This document shows positions 52,110-61,691 of a DNA stretch of 64,000 nucleotides, piece by piece (position 1 is the first letter of the stretch; each line of letters starts with the position of its first letter). Where the stretch lies: contig JBDIVL010000012.1 in assembly GCA_039794405.1 (NCBI GenBank), positions 26,229 through 90,228 of the forward strand, written 5' to 3'. The position numbers and the translations under genes were made by a program. Under the pieces are notes generated by a model. It was given only the letters and a program-made list of their open reading frames with translations, was not told the origin of the DNA and made no database searches. Source of the DNA: JBDIVL01 sp039794405. GTDB taxonomy: Bacteria; Planctomycetota; Brocadiia; Brocadiales; Brocadiaceae.

Positions 52110-53447
52110 ATGATGGCTGTTGAGTCAATTCTTGAACGTACATTACCACAAAGTATCGAAGCAGAAATGAGCGTCCTGGGCGCTATGTTATTGGATAATG
52201 AGGTAATTAGTTTTGTAATTCCAATCCTCAGCAAGCATAGCTTTTATAAAACAGCCCACCAAGAATTATTTCAAATTATCTTAGAACTTTATGATAAGGG
52301 ACAAGCAATTGATTTAGTTATTCTCAGGGAAGAGTTAAAAAAGAGATCATTGTTGGAAAAGGTCGGTGGAATAGAGTATTTATTAGAATTAGAAGAGGCT
52401 GTTCCTACAATAGGAAATGTGGAGTATTATGCTAATATAGTACGTGAAAAAGCTATTAAAAGAAACCTTATCGAAGTTGCAGCAAATATCCAAAAAGATG
52501 CTTTTAATGATACTTTAGATACTGACAATTTACTAGATACATCAGAAAGGGCTATCTTTGATATTACCCAAAAGAAGTTTAATATAGCCTCGGCAAGATT
52601 AAACGAAGTCCTTAAATTAACTTTTAGCCGTATTGAAAATCTGCATGACCGGCAAAACAGGCTCACTGGGTTATCAACCGGTTTTTATGATCTGGATGAT
52701 CTTACTTGCGGACTACAGACCTCAGAGCTTATTATCATTGCCGCAAGGCCAAGCATGGGAAAGACAAGTCTTGCGTTAAATATCGTCGAACATACCGGGG
52801 TAATTGAAAAGAAATCAGTTGTAATATTTTCTTTAGAAATGGCAGCACAACAAGTAGCTCAGAATATGCTTTGCTCTCATTCACAAGTGGATGCTCATAA
52901 ATTGAGAATGGGTTTTTTAGATGATAAAGAGTGGAGCAACCTTTCACTTGGACTGGGGTCACTTTCTGAAGCCCCAATTTTTATTGATGATACCCCTGGC
53001 CTTACCATATTAGAGGTACGTGCAAAAGCAAGGAGGCTAAAAGCACAATACGATATTCAGCTAGCAGTCGTTGATTATTTACAATTGATGGAAGCAACAC
53101 GGGCAGAAAACAGACAACAGGAAATTTCCATAATATCTCGCGGATTAAAATCACTCGCCCGTGAACTATCAATACCGGTAATTGCTGTATCTCAGTTAAA
53201 TAGATCTGTGGAGGCAAGGGAAGGACATAAGCCAAGAATGTCAGATCTGCGCGAATCTGGATCAATTGAACAAGATGCCGATGTTATCATCCTCCTGCAT
53301 AGGGACAAGTATTATGATTCTGAAAAGGATGATACAGCAGAGCTTATTATTGCTAAACAGCGAAACGGACCTACAGGGATAGTGAAATTGGCATTTCGTT
53401 CTCATTTTATGCGTTTTGAAAGCTTGGCCTCTATAGGTAGCAAATGA
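52110..53447 (+). CDS. dnaB: replicative DNA helicase
   Basis: 445 aa. N-terminal domain (LPQSIEAEMSVLGAMLLDNE) followed by the RecA-like ATPase: GLSTGFYDLDDLTCGLQ, Walker A AARPSMGKTSLALN, EMAAQQVAQ, VVDYLQLM (Walker B), VIAVSQLNR and SDLRESGSIEQDADVI. Unwinds DNA at the fork. Two ATGs (52110 and 52113) are possible, both after GAGGAA. Its stop overlaps the bamA start by 4 bp, an unusual coupling of replication and outer-membrane genes. Confidence 0.97.
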   Translation: MMAVESILERTLPQSIEAEMSVLGAMLLDNEVISFVIPILSKHSFYKTAHQELFQIILELYDKGQAIDLVILREELKKRSLLEKVGGIEYLLELEEAVPTIGNVEYYANIVREKAIKRNLIEVAANIQKDAFNDTLDTDNLLDTSERAIFDITQKKFNIASARLNEVLKLTFSRIENLHDRQNRLTGLSTGFYDLDDLTCGLQTSELIIIAARPSMGKTSLALNIVEHTGVIEKKSVVIFSLEMAAQQVAQNMLCSHSQVDAHKLRMGFLDDKEWSNLSLGLGSLSEAPIFIDDTPGLTILEVRAKARRLKAQYDIQLAVVDYLQLMEATRAENRQQEISIISRGLKSLARELSIPVIAVSQLNRSVEAREGHKPRMSDLRESGSIEQDADVIILLHRDKYYDSEKDDTAELIIAKQRNGPTGIVKLAFRSHFMRFESLASIGSK

Positions 53448-55819
53448 GACTAAATGAGGTTTTACTGCATGTAACAAGTATCGTAGTGACGCTTGTATTC
53501 TTGTATGTCGGCTATGCAAAAACCCTTTATTCTCAAACCCAAGGAAAAACGACACAAGTTATAAAAAAAATTGAAATCAAAGGGAACCAGCGAATTAGCA
53601 CAGCGGCAATAAGAAGCAGTGTCAGGGTAAAAGAAGGTGACCCCTATGATCCTCAGTTAGTAAGTCAAGACGTAGATGCAATTTGGTCTTTAGGGTTCTT
53701 TGACAATATAGAAGTGGAGTTAGAGGAGATACCAGGCGGGATAAAGCTTATATTTCATGTTACGGAAAGGACTGTAATCGATGAAATACAGTTCCAGGGT
53801 AATAAGAAGATTAAGGCGAAAAAACTCCAGAAGCAAATTGAGATAAAACAAGGAGATTATTTAAAACCGTATCTTCTGAAACTGGATGAAGATAAAATTA
53901 AAGAACTTTATTTGAAAAAATGTTATTCCCTGGCACAGATACATGCTGAAAGTAAAGTAGTTGATGGAAAAAATGTCGTTGTTTTTAATATTTCAGAAGG
54001 TCCTAGAATCCGCATTGCAAAAATAAAGTTTCAGGGGAACATCGCTTTCAAGCGAAGAAAACTCCTCAAACAAATGGAAACCCGGCAAAAGCATTTTCCA
54101 ACCTTTATCTTCCCTGGCCGGTTTGATAAAAAAAAGTTCGAAGTAGACATTGAAAAAGTAAAAGAATTTTATATGAATAATGGATGGCTGGATGTTGATG
54201 TCGGCTGGGAAATGACATACGGTGACGACAACAGCAAAATGTATATCACCATCCATATAAAAGAAGGAAAAAGATATTATGTGGAAGATTTGCAGATCTA
54301 CGGGGCGACCTTATTTACTGAAGACGAATTAAAGGACAAATTGAAACTGCAAGAAGGCGGCCCTTTCTTTTTAGACGCAGTTGAAAAAGATACATACCAA
54401 CTTCGCTTGACTTATGGAGAACAGGGGTATATTTCTGCTCTTGTGAAGGAAAAACATACCTTCAGCTCAGAAGGAGAGAAGGTTAATATCTCCTTTACAC
54501 TAGAAGAACGAGATAGGTATTATATTGAAAAAGTTAAAATAACAGGAAACGATAAAACAAGAGATAATGTTATTCGAAGACAGTTAACATTTTATCCCGG
54601 CGAAAGGTTAGATACGGAAAAGATACGAGATAGTCAAAGGCGCTTAACAAATACGGGATATTTTGATATGGAATCAGGTGTGCCAGCAGGAATTAATTTT
54701 GAACCTGGTTCTGAACCAGACAAACAAAACATTCTGGTAGAAGTAAAAGAAGGAAGGACAGGGTTGTTGAGATTTGGTGGCGGTTACGGTGCAAATGTCG
54801 GAGCCTTTGGTGATATTTCTTACACTGATAGGAATTTCGATGTTTTTGATTTACCAAAAAGCTGGGAAGATTTCGTACAGGGCAATGCCTTCCGTGGTGC
54901 CGGTGAAATACTTACCTTGCGATTCAGCCCTGGATTCTATAGAACAGAAATCCTGATGTCGTTAACAAATCCTTCAGTTTTTGATTCTCCTTATAGTGTC
55001 GGAGTAAGCTTATTTGACTATTTGAGGTGGTATGAGGAATACGAACAACAGAATATTGGCTCAAGGATCTCTTTAGGGCGGGAAATTCAAAGAGATTTTT
55101 TTGTAAGATTAAGCCCGGAGTTTAACATCATTGATATTGATAGCCGAGATGGTGATGAAGATGCCCCACAGGACGTACTTGATGTAGAGGGTAGCCACTT
55201 AAAAGCTGGTATTACGCTATCAGCAGTTATAAATAGAACAGATAATATTTACGCACCAACGAGGGGATATGAAGGCGATTCTTCTATAGAATTCGCCGGA
55301 TTGGATGTAGATATAATAAAATATAAATTTCAGACTACAAAATATAATACCCTTTTCGATATTCCTAAATGGGGAAAACATGTTATTGCTTACGGGGGTT
55401 CCTTTGGTGTTGTAGAATCAACGGCAGGAGAGGAAGTCCCTATTTTTGAAAGATTCTTTGCGGGTGGTTTTGGTTCTTTGAGAGGATTTGAATATAGAGG
55501 TGTAGCACCTTTTGATGAGAGGACGGGCGACCAAATTGGTGGAAACGTATTAATCGTGATGAATACCGAATACCTCGTCCCCATATATAAGGATATGATT
55601 CGTGCGGCAATATTTGTTGACAGTGGAAAGGCGGATGAATCAATCAGTGATATTAACTTTGATCACTTCAGGTTAACAACGGGAGTTGGATTAAGACTAA
55701 GCATACCTTTCCTTGGTCGTTCTACTATAGCGATTGATTATGGTATTCCCATTATAAAAGAAGATGGGGATGAAACTCAAGGATTTTCGTTTAATTTTGG
55801 AGGAGGTAGTAGTTTCTAA
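53444..55819 (+). CDS. bamA: outer-membrane protein assembly factor BamA (Omp85)
   Basis: 791 aa. Signal peptide (VTSIVVTLVFLYVGYAKTLYS). Five POTRA domains follow: about 40-105 (IKKIEIKGNQRISTAAI), 106-185 (VIDEIQFQGNKKI), 186-280 (IRIAKIKFQGN), 281-362 (YYVEDLQIYGATLF) and 363-440 (YYIEKVKITGND). Then a 16-strand barrel with the L6 motif form SLRGFEYRG and an ending FNFGGGSSF with a terminal Phe. Inserts barrel proteins such as the porin at 37655 into the outer membrane. Overlaps dnaB and is followed 2 bp on by a Skp-like chaperone gene. Confidence 0.96.
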   Translation: MRLNEVLLHVTSIVVTLVFLYVGYAKTLYSQTQGKTTQVIKKIEIKGNQRISTAAIRSSVRVKEGDPYDPQLVSQDVDAIWSLGFFDNIEVELEEIPGGIKLIFHVTERTVIDEIQFQGNKKIKAKKLQKQIEIKQGDYLKPYLLKLDEDKIKELYLKKCYSLAQIHAESKVVDGKNVVVFNISEGPRIRIAKIKFQGNIAFKRRKLLKQMETRQKHFPTFIFPGRFDKKKFEVDIEKVKEFYMNNGWLDVDVGWEMTYGDDNSKMYITIHIKEGKRYYVEDLQIYGATLFTEDELKDKLKLQEGGPFFLDAVEKDTYQLRLTYGEQGYISALVKEKHTFSSEGEKVNISFTLEERDRYYIEKVKITGNDKTRDNVIRRQLTFYPGERLDTEKIRDSQRRLTNTGYFDMESGVPAGINFEPGSEPDKQNILVEVKEGRTGLLRFGGGYGANVGAFGDISYTDRNFDVFDLPKSWEDFVQGNAFRGAGEILTLRFSPGFYRTEILMSLTNPSVFDSPYSVGVSLFDYLRWYEEYEQQNIGSRISLGREIQRDFFVRLSPEFNIIDIDSRDGDEDAPQDVLDVEGSHLKAGITLSAVINRTDNIYAPTRGYEGDSSIEFAGLDVDIIKYKFQTTKYNTLFDIPKWGKHVIAYGGSFGVVESTAGEEVPIFERFFAGGFGSLRGFEYRGVAPFDERTGDQIGGNVLIVMNTEYLVPIYKDMIRAAIFVDSGKADESISDINFDHFRLTTGVGLRLSIPFLGRSTIAIDYGIPIIKEDGDETQGFSFNFGGGSSF

Positions 55820-55821
55820 TT

Positions 55822-56478
55822 ATGAGATTAAGAAAAACATTTATAAAAAACAGCAGAGAAATACCAATTGCCTTTAGTACCGCAACAATCCTCGCATTTC
55901 TGTGGTTATTTTCTGTAAATAGCATACAAGCGAAAGAGCCAGGTGCAACAAGTTTATCCTCAAAAGGTTTAAAGGTAGGAGTTGTTGATTTAAATAAAGT
56001 ATTTGAAAAATATGAAAAAAGAAAAACATTTGATGTACAACTAAAAGAAAAAGAGAAGCAGTACCAAAAAATTATTAACGATAAGAAAAAAGAACTTGTA
56101 AGTTTGAATGAGAAAATACAATTATTAGACTTAGGCAGTGAGGTAAGAAAAAAGGATGAAGAAACCTTTGAAAAAAAGAATATAGAACTGGAATCCTATG
56201 CAAAGTTTGCAGAAAAGAGCCTAGTAAAAAAATATAAAGAATATTTTGAGGGTCTCTACACAGAAGTTTGTAAGGAAGTAGAAGATATTGGTAAACGTGA
56301 ACAGTATGACTTAATCATTAAAAAGGAAGAGCCAGAGTTACAAAGCGGAGGAATTTCTGAACTACAATTTAAGGTAGGGATAAAATCGGTTTTGTATCAT
56401 TCTGACGATATCGATATCACGAACCAGGTTATTAACAATCTCAACAAGAGATTTTCGGCAGAAAACAAGGAAAAGTAG
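55822..56478 (+). CDS. OmpH/Skp-like periplasmic chaperone
   Basis: 218 aa. Signal peptide (IPIAFSTATILAFLWLFSVNSIQA), then KVGVVDLNKVFEKYEKRKTFDVQLKEKEKQYQ, a long coiled-coil helix rich in Lys and Glu, and a C-terminal strand with YDLIIKKEEPEL and DITNQVINNLNKRF, the OmpH family layout. Escorts outer-membrane proteins to BamA. Right after bamA, right before lpxC. Confidence 0.9.
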   Translation: MRLRKTFIKNSREIPIAFSTATILAFLWLFSVNSIQAKEPGATSLSSKGLKVGVVDLNKVFEKYEKRKTFDVQLKEKEKQYQKIINDKKKELVSLNEKIQLLDLGSEVRKKDEETFEKKNIELESYAKFAEKSLVKKYKEYFEGLYTEVCKEVEDIGKREQYDLIIKKEEPELQSGGISELQFKVGIKSVLYHSDDIDITNQVINNLNKRFSAENKEK

Positions 56479-56482
56479 CTCT

Positions 56483-57337
56483 GTGGATAACATACAGAAG
56501 ACAATCAGGCAAGAAAGTGAATGTTCTGGAGTCGGAATGTTCAGAGGAGAAAATACAAGACTCCGCTTTAAACCAGCCACATTAAATTCAGGGATATACT
56601 TCGTTCGTGTAGATTTACCCAATCGGCCAAAAGTCTGTGCCCATGTTTCTTCTTCATCATCAAGTTATAAACATATATTTCTGAAAAACAGGGAAGCAGA
56701 AGTTGAGAGCGTAGAACATTTAATGGCCGCGCTGGCAGGTCTTGGGATAGATAACATAGAGATAGAAGTTGACGGGCGGGAAATTCCTGCAGGAGATGGA
56801 AGTGCCCAGCTTTTTTTGGAAACTCTCAAAAAAGCTGGTATCACTGAACTTCGAGGGGAAAAAAAAGTTTTTACGGTAAAAAGTCCAATGATAGTTAGTA
56901 ATGGAAATGCAAGTATCATGGCAGTACCTTACGAGAAAGGCATGATGCTTTCCTATACTTTAGACTTTAATGGCTCCTTTGCGAAGCAGCAGACTTATGA
57001 TTTTGAATTTACTGAAGAGAATTTCTGTAGAGAGATTGCATCGGCAAGAACGTTTGGTTTAAGTACTTATATTGAGGAATTCAAGAAATTCGGTTTAGGA
57101 AAAGGAGTTACAGATGACAATAGTATTATCGTACATGAAAACGGTATCGTGACAAAACCTATTTCGATGAAACCTGCAGAACTGCGTTTTCCCAATGAAC
57201 TAGTTAGACATAAAATCCTGGACCTTTTAGGAGATCTTTACCTGGCTAATGTAGTAATTCAGGGGCATATTGTTGCAAATAGATCTGGCCATTCCTTGAA
57301 CGTTCAATTGGCAAAAAAGATTGCAATGATTGCATGA
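56483..57337 (+). CDS. lpxC: UDP-3-O-acyl-N-acetylglucosamine deacetylase
   Basis: 284 aa, starting with GTG at 56483. Zinc-site motifs: VEHLMAALAGLGIDN (His), and FPNELVRHKILDLLGDLYL (His and Asp). GHIVANRSGHSLNVQLAKKI carries the catalytic His. GIPAGDGSA-like segment (EIPAGDGSAQLFLE) and ASARTFGL are also typical. Commits the cell to lipid A synthesis. Four bases after the Skp-like gene, 66 bp before lpxA. The usual fabZ between lpxC and lpxA is missing. Confidence 0.96.
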   Translation: MDNIQKTIRQESECSGVGMFRGENTRLRFKPATLNSGIYFVRVDLPNRPKVCAHVSSSSSSYKHIFLKNREAEVESVEHLMAALAGLGIDNIEIEVDGREIPAGDGSAQLFLETLKKAGITELRGEKKVFTVKSPMIVSNGNASIMAVPYEKGMMLSYTLDFNGSFAKQQTYDFEFTEENFCREIASARTFGLSTYIEEFKKFGLGKGVTDDNSIIVHENGIVTKPISMKPAELRFPNELVRHKILDLLGDLYLANVVIQGHIVANRSGHSLNVQLAKKIAMIA

Positions 57338-57403
57338 TTTGGAGAAACCTAGTTGTCGGAATCAAACTATTGAAAACATTGGGAGTATGTAAAGGAAAAC
57401 AGA

Positions 57404-58228
57404 ATGAAAATACATAAATCTGCCATTGTACATCCCAATGCTTCGTTAGGCAAAGATGTTGAAATTGGCCCCTTCTCAATTATTGGTGAGAAAGTTACGA
57501 TTGGAGATGGAACTATTATCAAAAACCATGTTACGATAACAGGAAATACTATCTTGGGGAAATGCAACATCGTTCATCCCAATGCTGTTCTGGGAGCAGA
57601 ACCACAAGACCTTAAATACCGGGGTGAATGCACCTCACTCGTACTAGGGAATAACAATGTAATTAGAGAAGGAGTAACAATTAATATTGGTACTGCGGGT
57701 GGAGGAGGTAAAACAGTAATCGGTAACAATAGCTTTTTTATGGCATGTGTACATGTTGCTCATGACTGTATTATTGAAGACAATGTCCTTTTGGCTAATG
57801 GTGTACTACTGGGCGGACATGTTATGATAGAAAGGGGAGCTAAGTTAATGGGACTTGTTGGAATACAGCCTTTTGTAACCATTGGACGATATGCTTATGT
57901 AGGAGGACATACTCGAATTGTTCAAGACGTCCCACCATATGTGATAATTGAAGGCCACCCGGCAAGGATCCGGCAGGTAAATATCATTGGGTTGGAAAGA
58001 GAAGGTTTTTCAAAAGAACAGGTTGACGAAATCAAAAGGGTATTTCGTGTATTGTTTCGTTCTAACGGGTTAAACAGGAACAAAAGCCTAGAAGATCTGG
58101 AAAGACAGAAAAATATTTCCCCAGAAGTTGAATATCTCATTACTTTTTTGAGGAATATCGACAAAGGAAAGTCTGGAAGATTCAGGGAATCTTTTCGATA
58201 TTCATCTGAAGAAGTGGCAACAAATTAA
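57404..58228 (+). CDS. lpxA: acyl-[ACP]-UDP-N-acetylglucosamine O-acyltransferase
   Basis: 274 aa. Left-handed beta-helix with hexapeptide repeats from the start (IHKSAIVHPNASLGKDVEIGPFSIIGEKVTIGDGTIIKNHV). Includes AEPQDLKYRGE, VIREGVTINIGT, FMACVHVAHDC (catalytic His) and NGVLLGGHV. C-terminal helices follow. First acylation step of lipid A. The final ~80 residues are longer than in many LpxA. Confidence 0.95.
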   Translation: MKIHKSAIVHPNASLGKDVEIGPFSIIGEKVTIGDGTIIKNHVTITGNTILGKCNIVHPNAVLGAEPQDLKYRGECTSLVLGNNNVIREGVTINIGTAGGGGKTVIGNNSFFMACVHVAHDCIIEDNVLLANGVLLGGHVMIERGAKLMGLVGIQPFVTIGRYAYVGGHTRIVQDVPPYVIIEGHPARIRQVNIIGLEREGFSKEQVDEIKRVFRVLFRSNGLNRNKSLEDLERQKNISPEVEYLITFLRNIDKGKSGRFRESFRYSSEEVATN

Positions 58229-58230
58229 AT

Positions 58231-59247
58231 ATGCAAAAATTAAGAATTGCCGTAGTTGGTGTTGGACATCTGGGAAAAGAGCATGCAAGAATATATAAAA
58301 AACTGCCCGAAGTAGAATTGGTCGGAGTTGTTGATATTCAAGCAAAACAGGCAGAAAAAATTGCACAGCTCTACAATACTTGCCCTTTCTTAAATTATAG
58401 AAATATAATCGATAAGGTCGATGCGGTAAGTATTGCGGTACCTACGAAATCACATTATCCTATTGCAAAAGAATTTCTTCAGCATGGAATCCACGTCATG
58501 ATTGAAAAACCTATGACGGGGACGGTACCTGAAGCAAAAGAATTGATAGAAATTAGCAAAAAAAAGAATATCGTACTCCAAGCAGGATACATTGAGCGCT
58601 TTAATCCTGCAATTATTGCAATTAAAAAGCTTCTCATTAATCCAAAATTTATTGAATGTCATCGGTTAAGCCCGTTTACTTTTCGTTCTGCCGATATTGG
58701 TGTAGTATTAGATTTAATGATACACGATATTGATATTATCCTGCACATAACGGGTTCCAGAGTAAAAAAATTTGACGCCGTAGGGGTAAATGTTATTTCA
58801 GATAAAGAAGACATTGCAAATGTCCGCATTCAATTTATGAACGGGTGTGTAGCAAACGTAACGGCAAGTCGGGTATCTCTTACCCCTATGCGTAAGATGA
58901 GATTATTCTCTGAAGATTCATATATTTCTATTGATTATCAAAAAAAGGATGCGTTAATATATAAAAAATCACCCGAACTGACATTGAAGAAGTTAAATAT
59001 CTCTGGGATGGATGTTTCAACCATTGCAGACCTGAAAAGTTATGTCTTCGGTGATCTCTTAAAAATAGAGCATATTAAAATGGATGATGATGAACCACTG
59101 AAAAAGGAACTTGAATCTTTCGTGAATTGTATTAAAGAACATAATGAACCTATTGTTTCAGGTGAAGAGGGCTTAAAGGCTATCGAAGTAGCAAATGATA
59201 TTTTACATGAGATAGAAAAAAATCTTAAACTTATCCACATGTCTTGA
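58231..59247 (+). CDS. Gfo/Idh/MocA family oxidoreductase (possible GnnA-like)
   Basis: 338 aa. NAD-binding Rossmann fold (LRIAVVGVGHLGKEHARIYKKLPEVELVGVVDIQ), the family signature VSIAVPTKSHYPIAKEFLQHGIHVMIEKPM, and the catalytic-region AGYIERFNPAI and MIHDIDIIL. Starts 2 bp after lpxA. A family member in this place acts, in some bacteria, as GnnA, which oxidises UDP-GlcNAc at C3 on the way to a diamino sugar in lipid A. The aminotransferase partner GnnB is not in the window, so the link is inference from position. Confidence 0.85.
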   Translation: MQKLRIAVVGVGHLGKEHARIYKKLPEVELVGVVDIQAKQAEKIAQLYNTCPFLNYRNIIDKVDAVSIAVPTKSHYPIAKEFLQHGIHVMIEKPMTGTVPEAKELIEISKKKNIVLQAGYIERFNPAIIAIKKLLINPKFIECHRLSPFTFRSADIGVVLDLMIHDIDIILHITGSRVKKFDAVGVNVISDKEDIANVRIQFMNGCVANVTASRVSLTPMRKMRLFSEDSYISIDYQKKDALIYKKSPELTLKKLNISGMDVSTIADLKSYVFGDLLKIEHIKMDDDEPLKKELESFVNCIKEHNEPIVSGEEGLKAIEVANDILHEIEKNLKLIHMS

Positions 59248-59307
59248 AGAATGGAAATATGAGCCACAGAATCGCCTAGTTAATTTCCTAACGCTGGAGG
59301 ATAAAAA

Positions 59308-60549
59308 ATGGCATCATTTGATTTTCTACATATCGAATCAGAGATCATTAGCGGTAAGATTGTTGCAAAGGTTGGTGGAACACTGGGTAAAATGTTACAA
59401 CCTTATATTGACCAGTTTTTTGAGAAAATTAACTCGTTGAAAATAATTGCAAAAACTGATGGTATGCACGTATACAATCTCTATAATCCTCCCTTTCCGA
59501 GCCAGGCAGGAATGAGATTTCTCGAAAGAAAGGTCAGAATGATGCTGTATAAGATGGCATTTCCCGTTACAGCAAATCTCGCCATAACCCATAAATGTCA
59601 GTGTCAATGCATCCACTGCAGTGCGGATCCTTTTATCGATCCTACGAAAAAAGAGCTTACCGTAGGAGAAATAAAAACCGTAGTAGATGGAGCCTTGGAT
59701 CTTGGTGCAAGCCTTGTTATTTATGTAGGTGGAGAACCACTGCTCAGAGAAGAACTTTATGATCTCATCGAGTATGTAGATAAAACGAAAGCCATTCCAA
59801 TGATATTTACCAATGGATTACTTTTAACAGAAGAAAATGTACGAAAATTGGCAAAGGCAGGCTTATTTTCATTAAATATCTCTATAGATAGCAGTGAACC
59901 TGAGCTACACAACGAATTCAGAGCGGTACCTGGTTGCTACCAAAAGGCATTTGAAGGTGCTGAACGCTGCCGGAAGGCCGGTATCTTAACAGGAATTTCC
60001 ACGTATGCAACTAGTGAAAGTATCAAAGCTGGAAAAGTGGAAAAACTTTTAAAGATTGCACAAGAACAGGGTTTTTCTGAAGTTACTATCTTTGACTGTA
60101 TACCATCGGGAAGATTCTTAAAAGATACATCGAAAATATTAACCGCAGAAGATAGGAAACAATTAATTGCAATTGCCAAGAAATATCACGAGATGGGTCA
60201 CCCCATGGGAGTAAACTGCATGTCAATTATTAACTCCCCTAGGGGTGTCGGTTGTTATGGGGCACAATCACAGTTCTATATGACAGCATATGGCGATATA
60301 AATCCATGTGATTTTAATCCAATTAATTTTGGGAATGTCCGTGAAATGCCTATTCAGGAAATATGGAAAAAGATGGTAACACACCCGGACTTCAGCAAAA
60401 GGTATCCTACTTGTCGTATGCAAAGTAAGGCATACAGAAAGAAATATATCGACCCCCTTCCAAAGAACGTTCACCTACCCGTAAGAATAGAGGATATCGC
60501 ACCTGTTGATCTCGTGGATAAGGAAATAACGCTTGCAGGTGTAAGCTGA
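59308..60549 (+). CDS. radical SAM/SPASM domain protein
   Basis: 413 aa. After ~85 residues of uncharacterised N-terminal helical sequence, the radical SAM core begins with NLAITHKCQCQCIHCSADP (CxxxCxxC). Then YVGGEPLLREEL, FTNGLLLTEENV, SLNISIDSSEPE and C-terminal SPASM-type sequence with GVGCYG, YGDINPCDFNPINFGNV and YPTCRMQ carrying further Cys. SPASM enzymes modify peptides or proteins or build cofactors. No precursor peptide is visible nearby. It heads a row of small genes leading to the octaheme cytochrome. Confidence 0.88.
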   Translation: MASFDFLHIESEIISGKIVAKVGGTLGKMLQPYIDQFFEKINSLKIIAKTDGMHVYNLYNPPFPSQAGMRFLERKVRMMLYKMAFPVTANLAITHKCQCQCIHCSADPFIDPTKKELTVGEIKTVVDGALDLGASLVIYVGGEPLLREELYDLIEYVDKTKAIPMIFTNGLLLTEENVRKLAKAGLFSLNISIDSSEPELHNEFRAVPGCYQKAFEGAERCRKAGILTGISTYATSESIKAGKVEKLLKIAQEQGFSEVTIFDCIPSGRFLKDTSKILTAEDRKQLIAIAKKYHEMGHPMGVNCMSIINSPRGVGCYGAQSQFYMTAYGDINPCDFNPINFGNVREMPIQEIWKKMVTHPDFSKRYPTCRMQSKAYRKKYIDPLPKNVHLPVRIEDIAPVDLVDKEITLAGVS

Positions 60550-60624
60550 TTTACGTATTAGTATCTGATTTTTGTTATTTATTAAACCTGTTTGGCTCTG
60601 GTTAATCCAGGATAGGAGGATGGC

Positions 60625-60858
60625 ATGGGTAATGAAATTCTCATAACAAAGAAAATGAGTACCGGTGAAGTAACAAAGAAATATCCTGCAACAAAAATGG
60701 TTTTCACAAAATATTTTGGAAAAGGCTGCTTCGATTGTCCTTCTTTCGGTACAGAAGATATAAACCTTGCCTGTATGATGCATAATACCGATGTTGACAA
60801 ATTTGTTAAAGAATTAAATGAAGTGGCGAAACAAGAGGCGAGCAAAACCTCTCAATGA
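60625..60858 (+). CDS. DUF1858 domain protein
   Basis: 77 aa. Features ITKKMSTGEVTKKYPATKMVFTKYFGKGCFDCPSFGTEDINLACMMHNTDVDKFVKELNEVAK: helical, with CFDC and CMM cysteines. DUF1858 proteins are typically small, redox- or iron-sulfur-related, and often sit beside DUF2249 proteins, one of which follows here at 61692. AGGAGG site 7 bases before the ATG. Confidence 0.85.
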   Translation: MGNEILITKKMSTGEVTKKYPATKMVFTKYFGKGCFDCPSFGTEDINLACMMHNTDVDKFVKELNEVAKQEASKTSQ

Positions 60859-60918
60859 TGTGAAATTTTCTATTATTTTATATTTTGTTAAGAAATGCCG
60901 TAAGGCTGGTATATAAAT

Positions 60919-61221
60919 TTGGAAATAATACATTTAGAAGAAAAGATAAAATTTAATAAAGAACATTTTGTTCCCAACATCCTTTATGTATCACCCGGGA
61001 TAAAAATGCCCCTTATATGTATGGAGCCAGGGCAAGAAATCCCTCCTCATAGCGGACATAGTATCGGTATTTTCTATGTAAAGGAAGGCAAAGGGATTTT
61101 CACCCTTGACAATCAGAAGATCGATATGAAAACAGGAACATTAATTGTAGTCCCTGAAGGTGCATCAAGGGGAATGAAATGTGTGGAAAGAATGGTAGTT
61201 TTGGCTATTAGTGCAGGATAA
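60919..61221 (+). CDS. cupin domain protein
   Basis: 100 aa, TTG start at 60919. Single cupin_2 domain: ICMEPGQEIPPHSGHSIGIFYVKEGKGIFTLDNQKIDMKTGTLIVVPEGASRGMKC. The metal-site pattern of the first motif has one His retained (PPHSGHS), the second is reduced, so metal binding is uncertain. A second cupin gene follows after 135 bp. Confidence 0.85.
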   Translation: MEIIHLEEKIKFNKEHFVPNILYVSPGIKMPLICMEPGQEIPPHSGHSIGIFYVKEGKGIFTLDNQKIDMKTGTLIVVPEGASRGMKCVERMVVLAISAG

Positions 61222-61356
61222 TAGTTTGCTTTGTTTACTACAGAAATGTAGAAACTACAAGGCTTCGAGACCATTGAATAATTTCCTCTTTCCCTCTTCA
61301 ATTTTAGATTTTTTCGCACCTCTATATCCTAATATTTAGTTTTTGAGGTATAATGA

Positions 61357-61665
61357 ATGGGAAAAATTGACTTCAAAGAACAGATAGAATTCTCTAAAGA
61401 GAAATATGTATCAAAGATCTTATTTGATTGTGATAAAGTACGCCTAGTATTGTTTTGTTTAGAAAAAGGGCAGGAAGTACCCCCACATACAGTAAAGCCA
61501 CAAGTAACGATGCTGGTATTTTCTGGTAAAGGTTCATTCACTATAGGAAACCAGACATATAAAGTAAAGCCTGATACCATAGCGGTCTGTGAAAGCATGG
61601 AAGCACATGGAATAAAGGCTGATGAGCAGATGGTTGTCCTCACATCAATCATACCCCGTCCGTAA
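61357..61665 (+). CDS. cupin domain protein (paralog)
   Basis: 102 aa. Similar in length and layout to the previous gene (KIDFKEQIEFSKEKYVSKILF against MEIIHLEEKIKFNKEHFVPNILY; LFCLEKGQEVPPHTVKPQVTMLVFSGKGSFTIGNQTYKVKPDTIAVCESMEAHGIKA). One His in the first motif, one at AHGI in the second. The two are an old duplicate. Substrate unknown. It is followed after 26 bp by the DUF2249 gene. Confidence 0.85.
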   Translation: MGKIDFKEQIEFSKEKYVSKILFDCDKVRLVLFCLEKGQEVPPHTVKPQVTMLVFSGKGSFTIGNQTYKVKPDTIAVCESMEAHGIKADEQMVVLTSIIPRP

Positions 61666-61691
61666 TAAAATATTTTTAGCAAGGAGTAGTT

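Noticed and set aside
59308..60549. RiPP biosynthesis cluster around the SPASM protein
   Set aside because: No small Cys- or repeat-rich precursor gene is seen within 2 kb; the neighbours are redox-associated domains.
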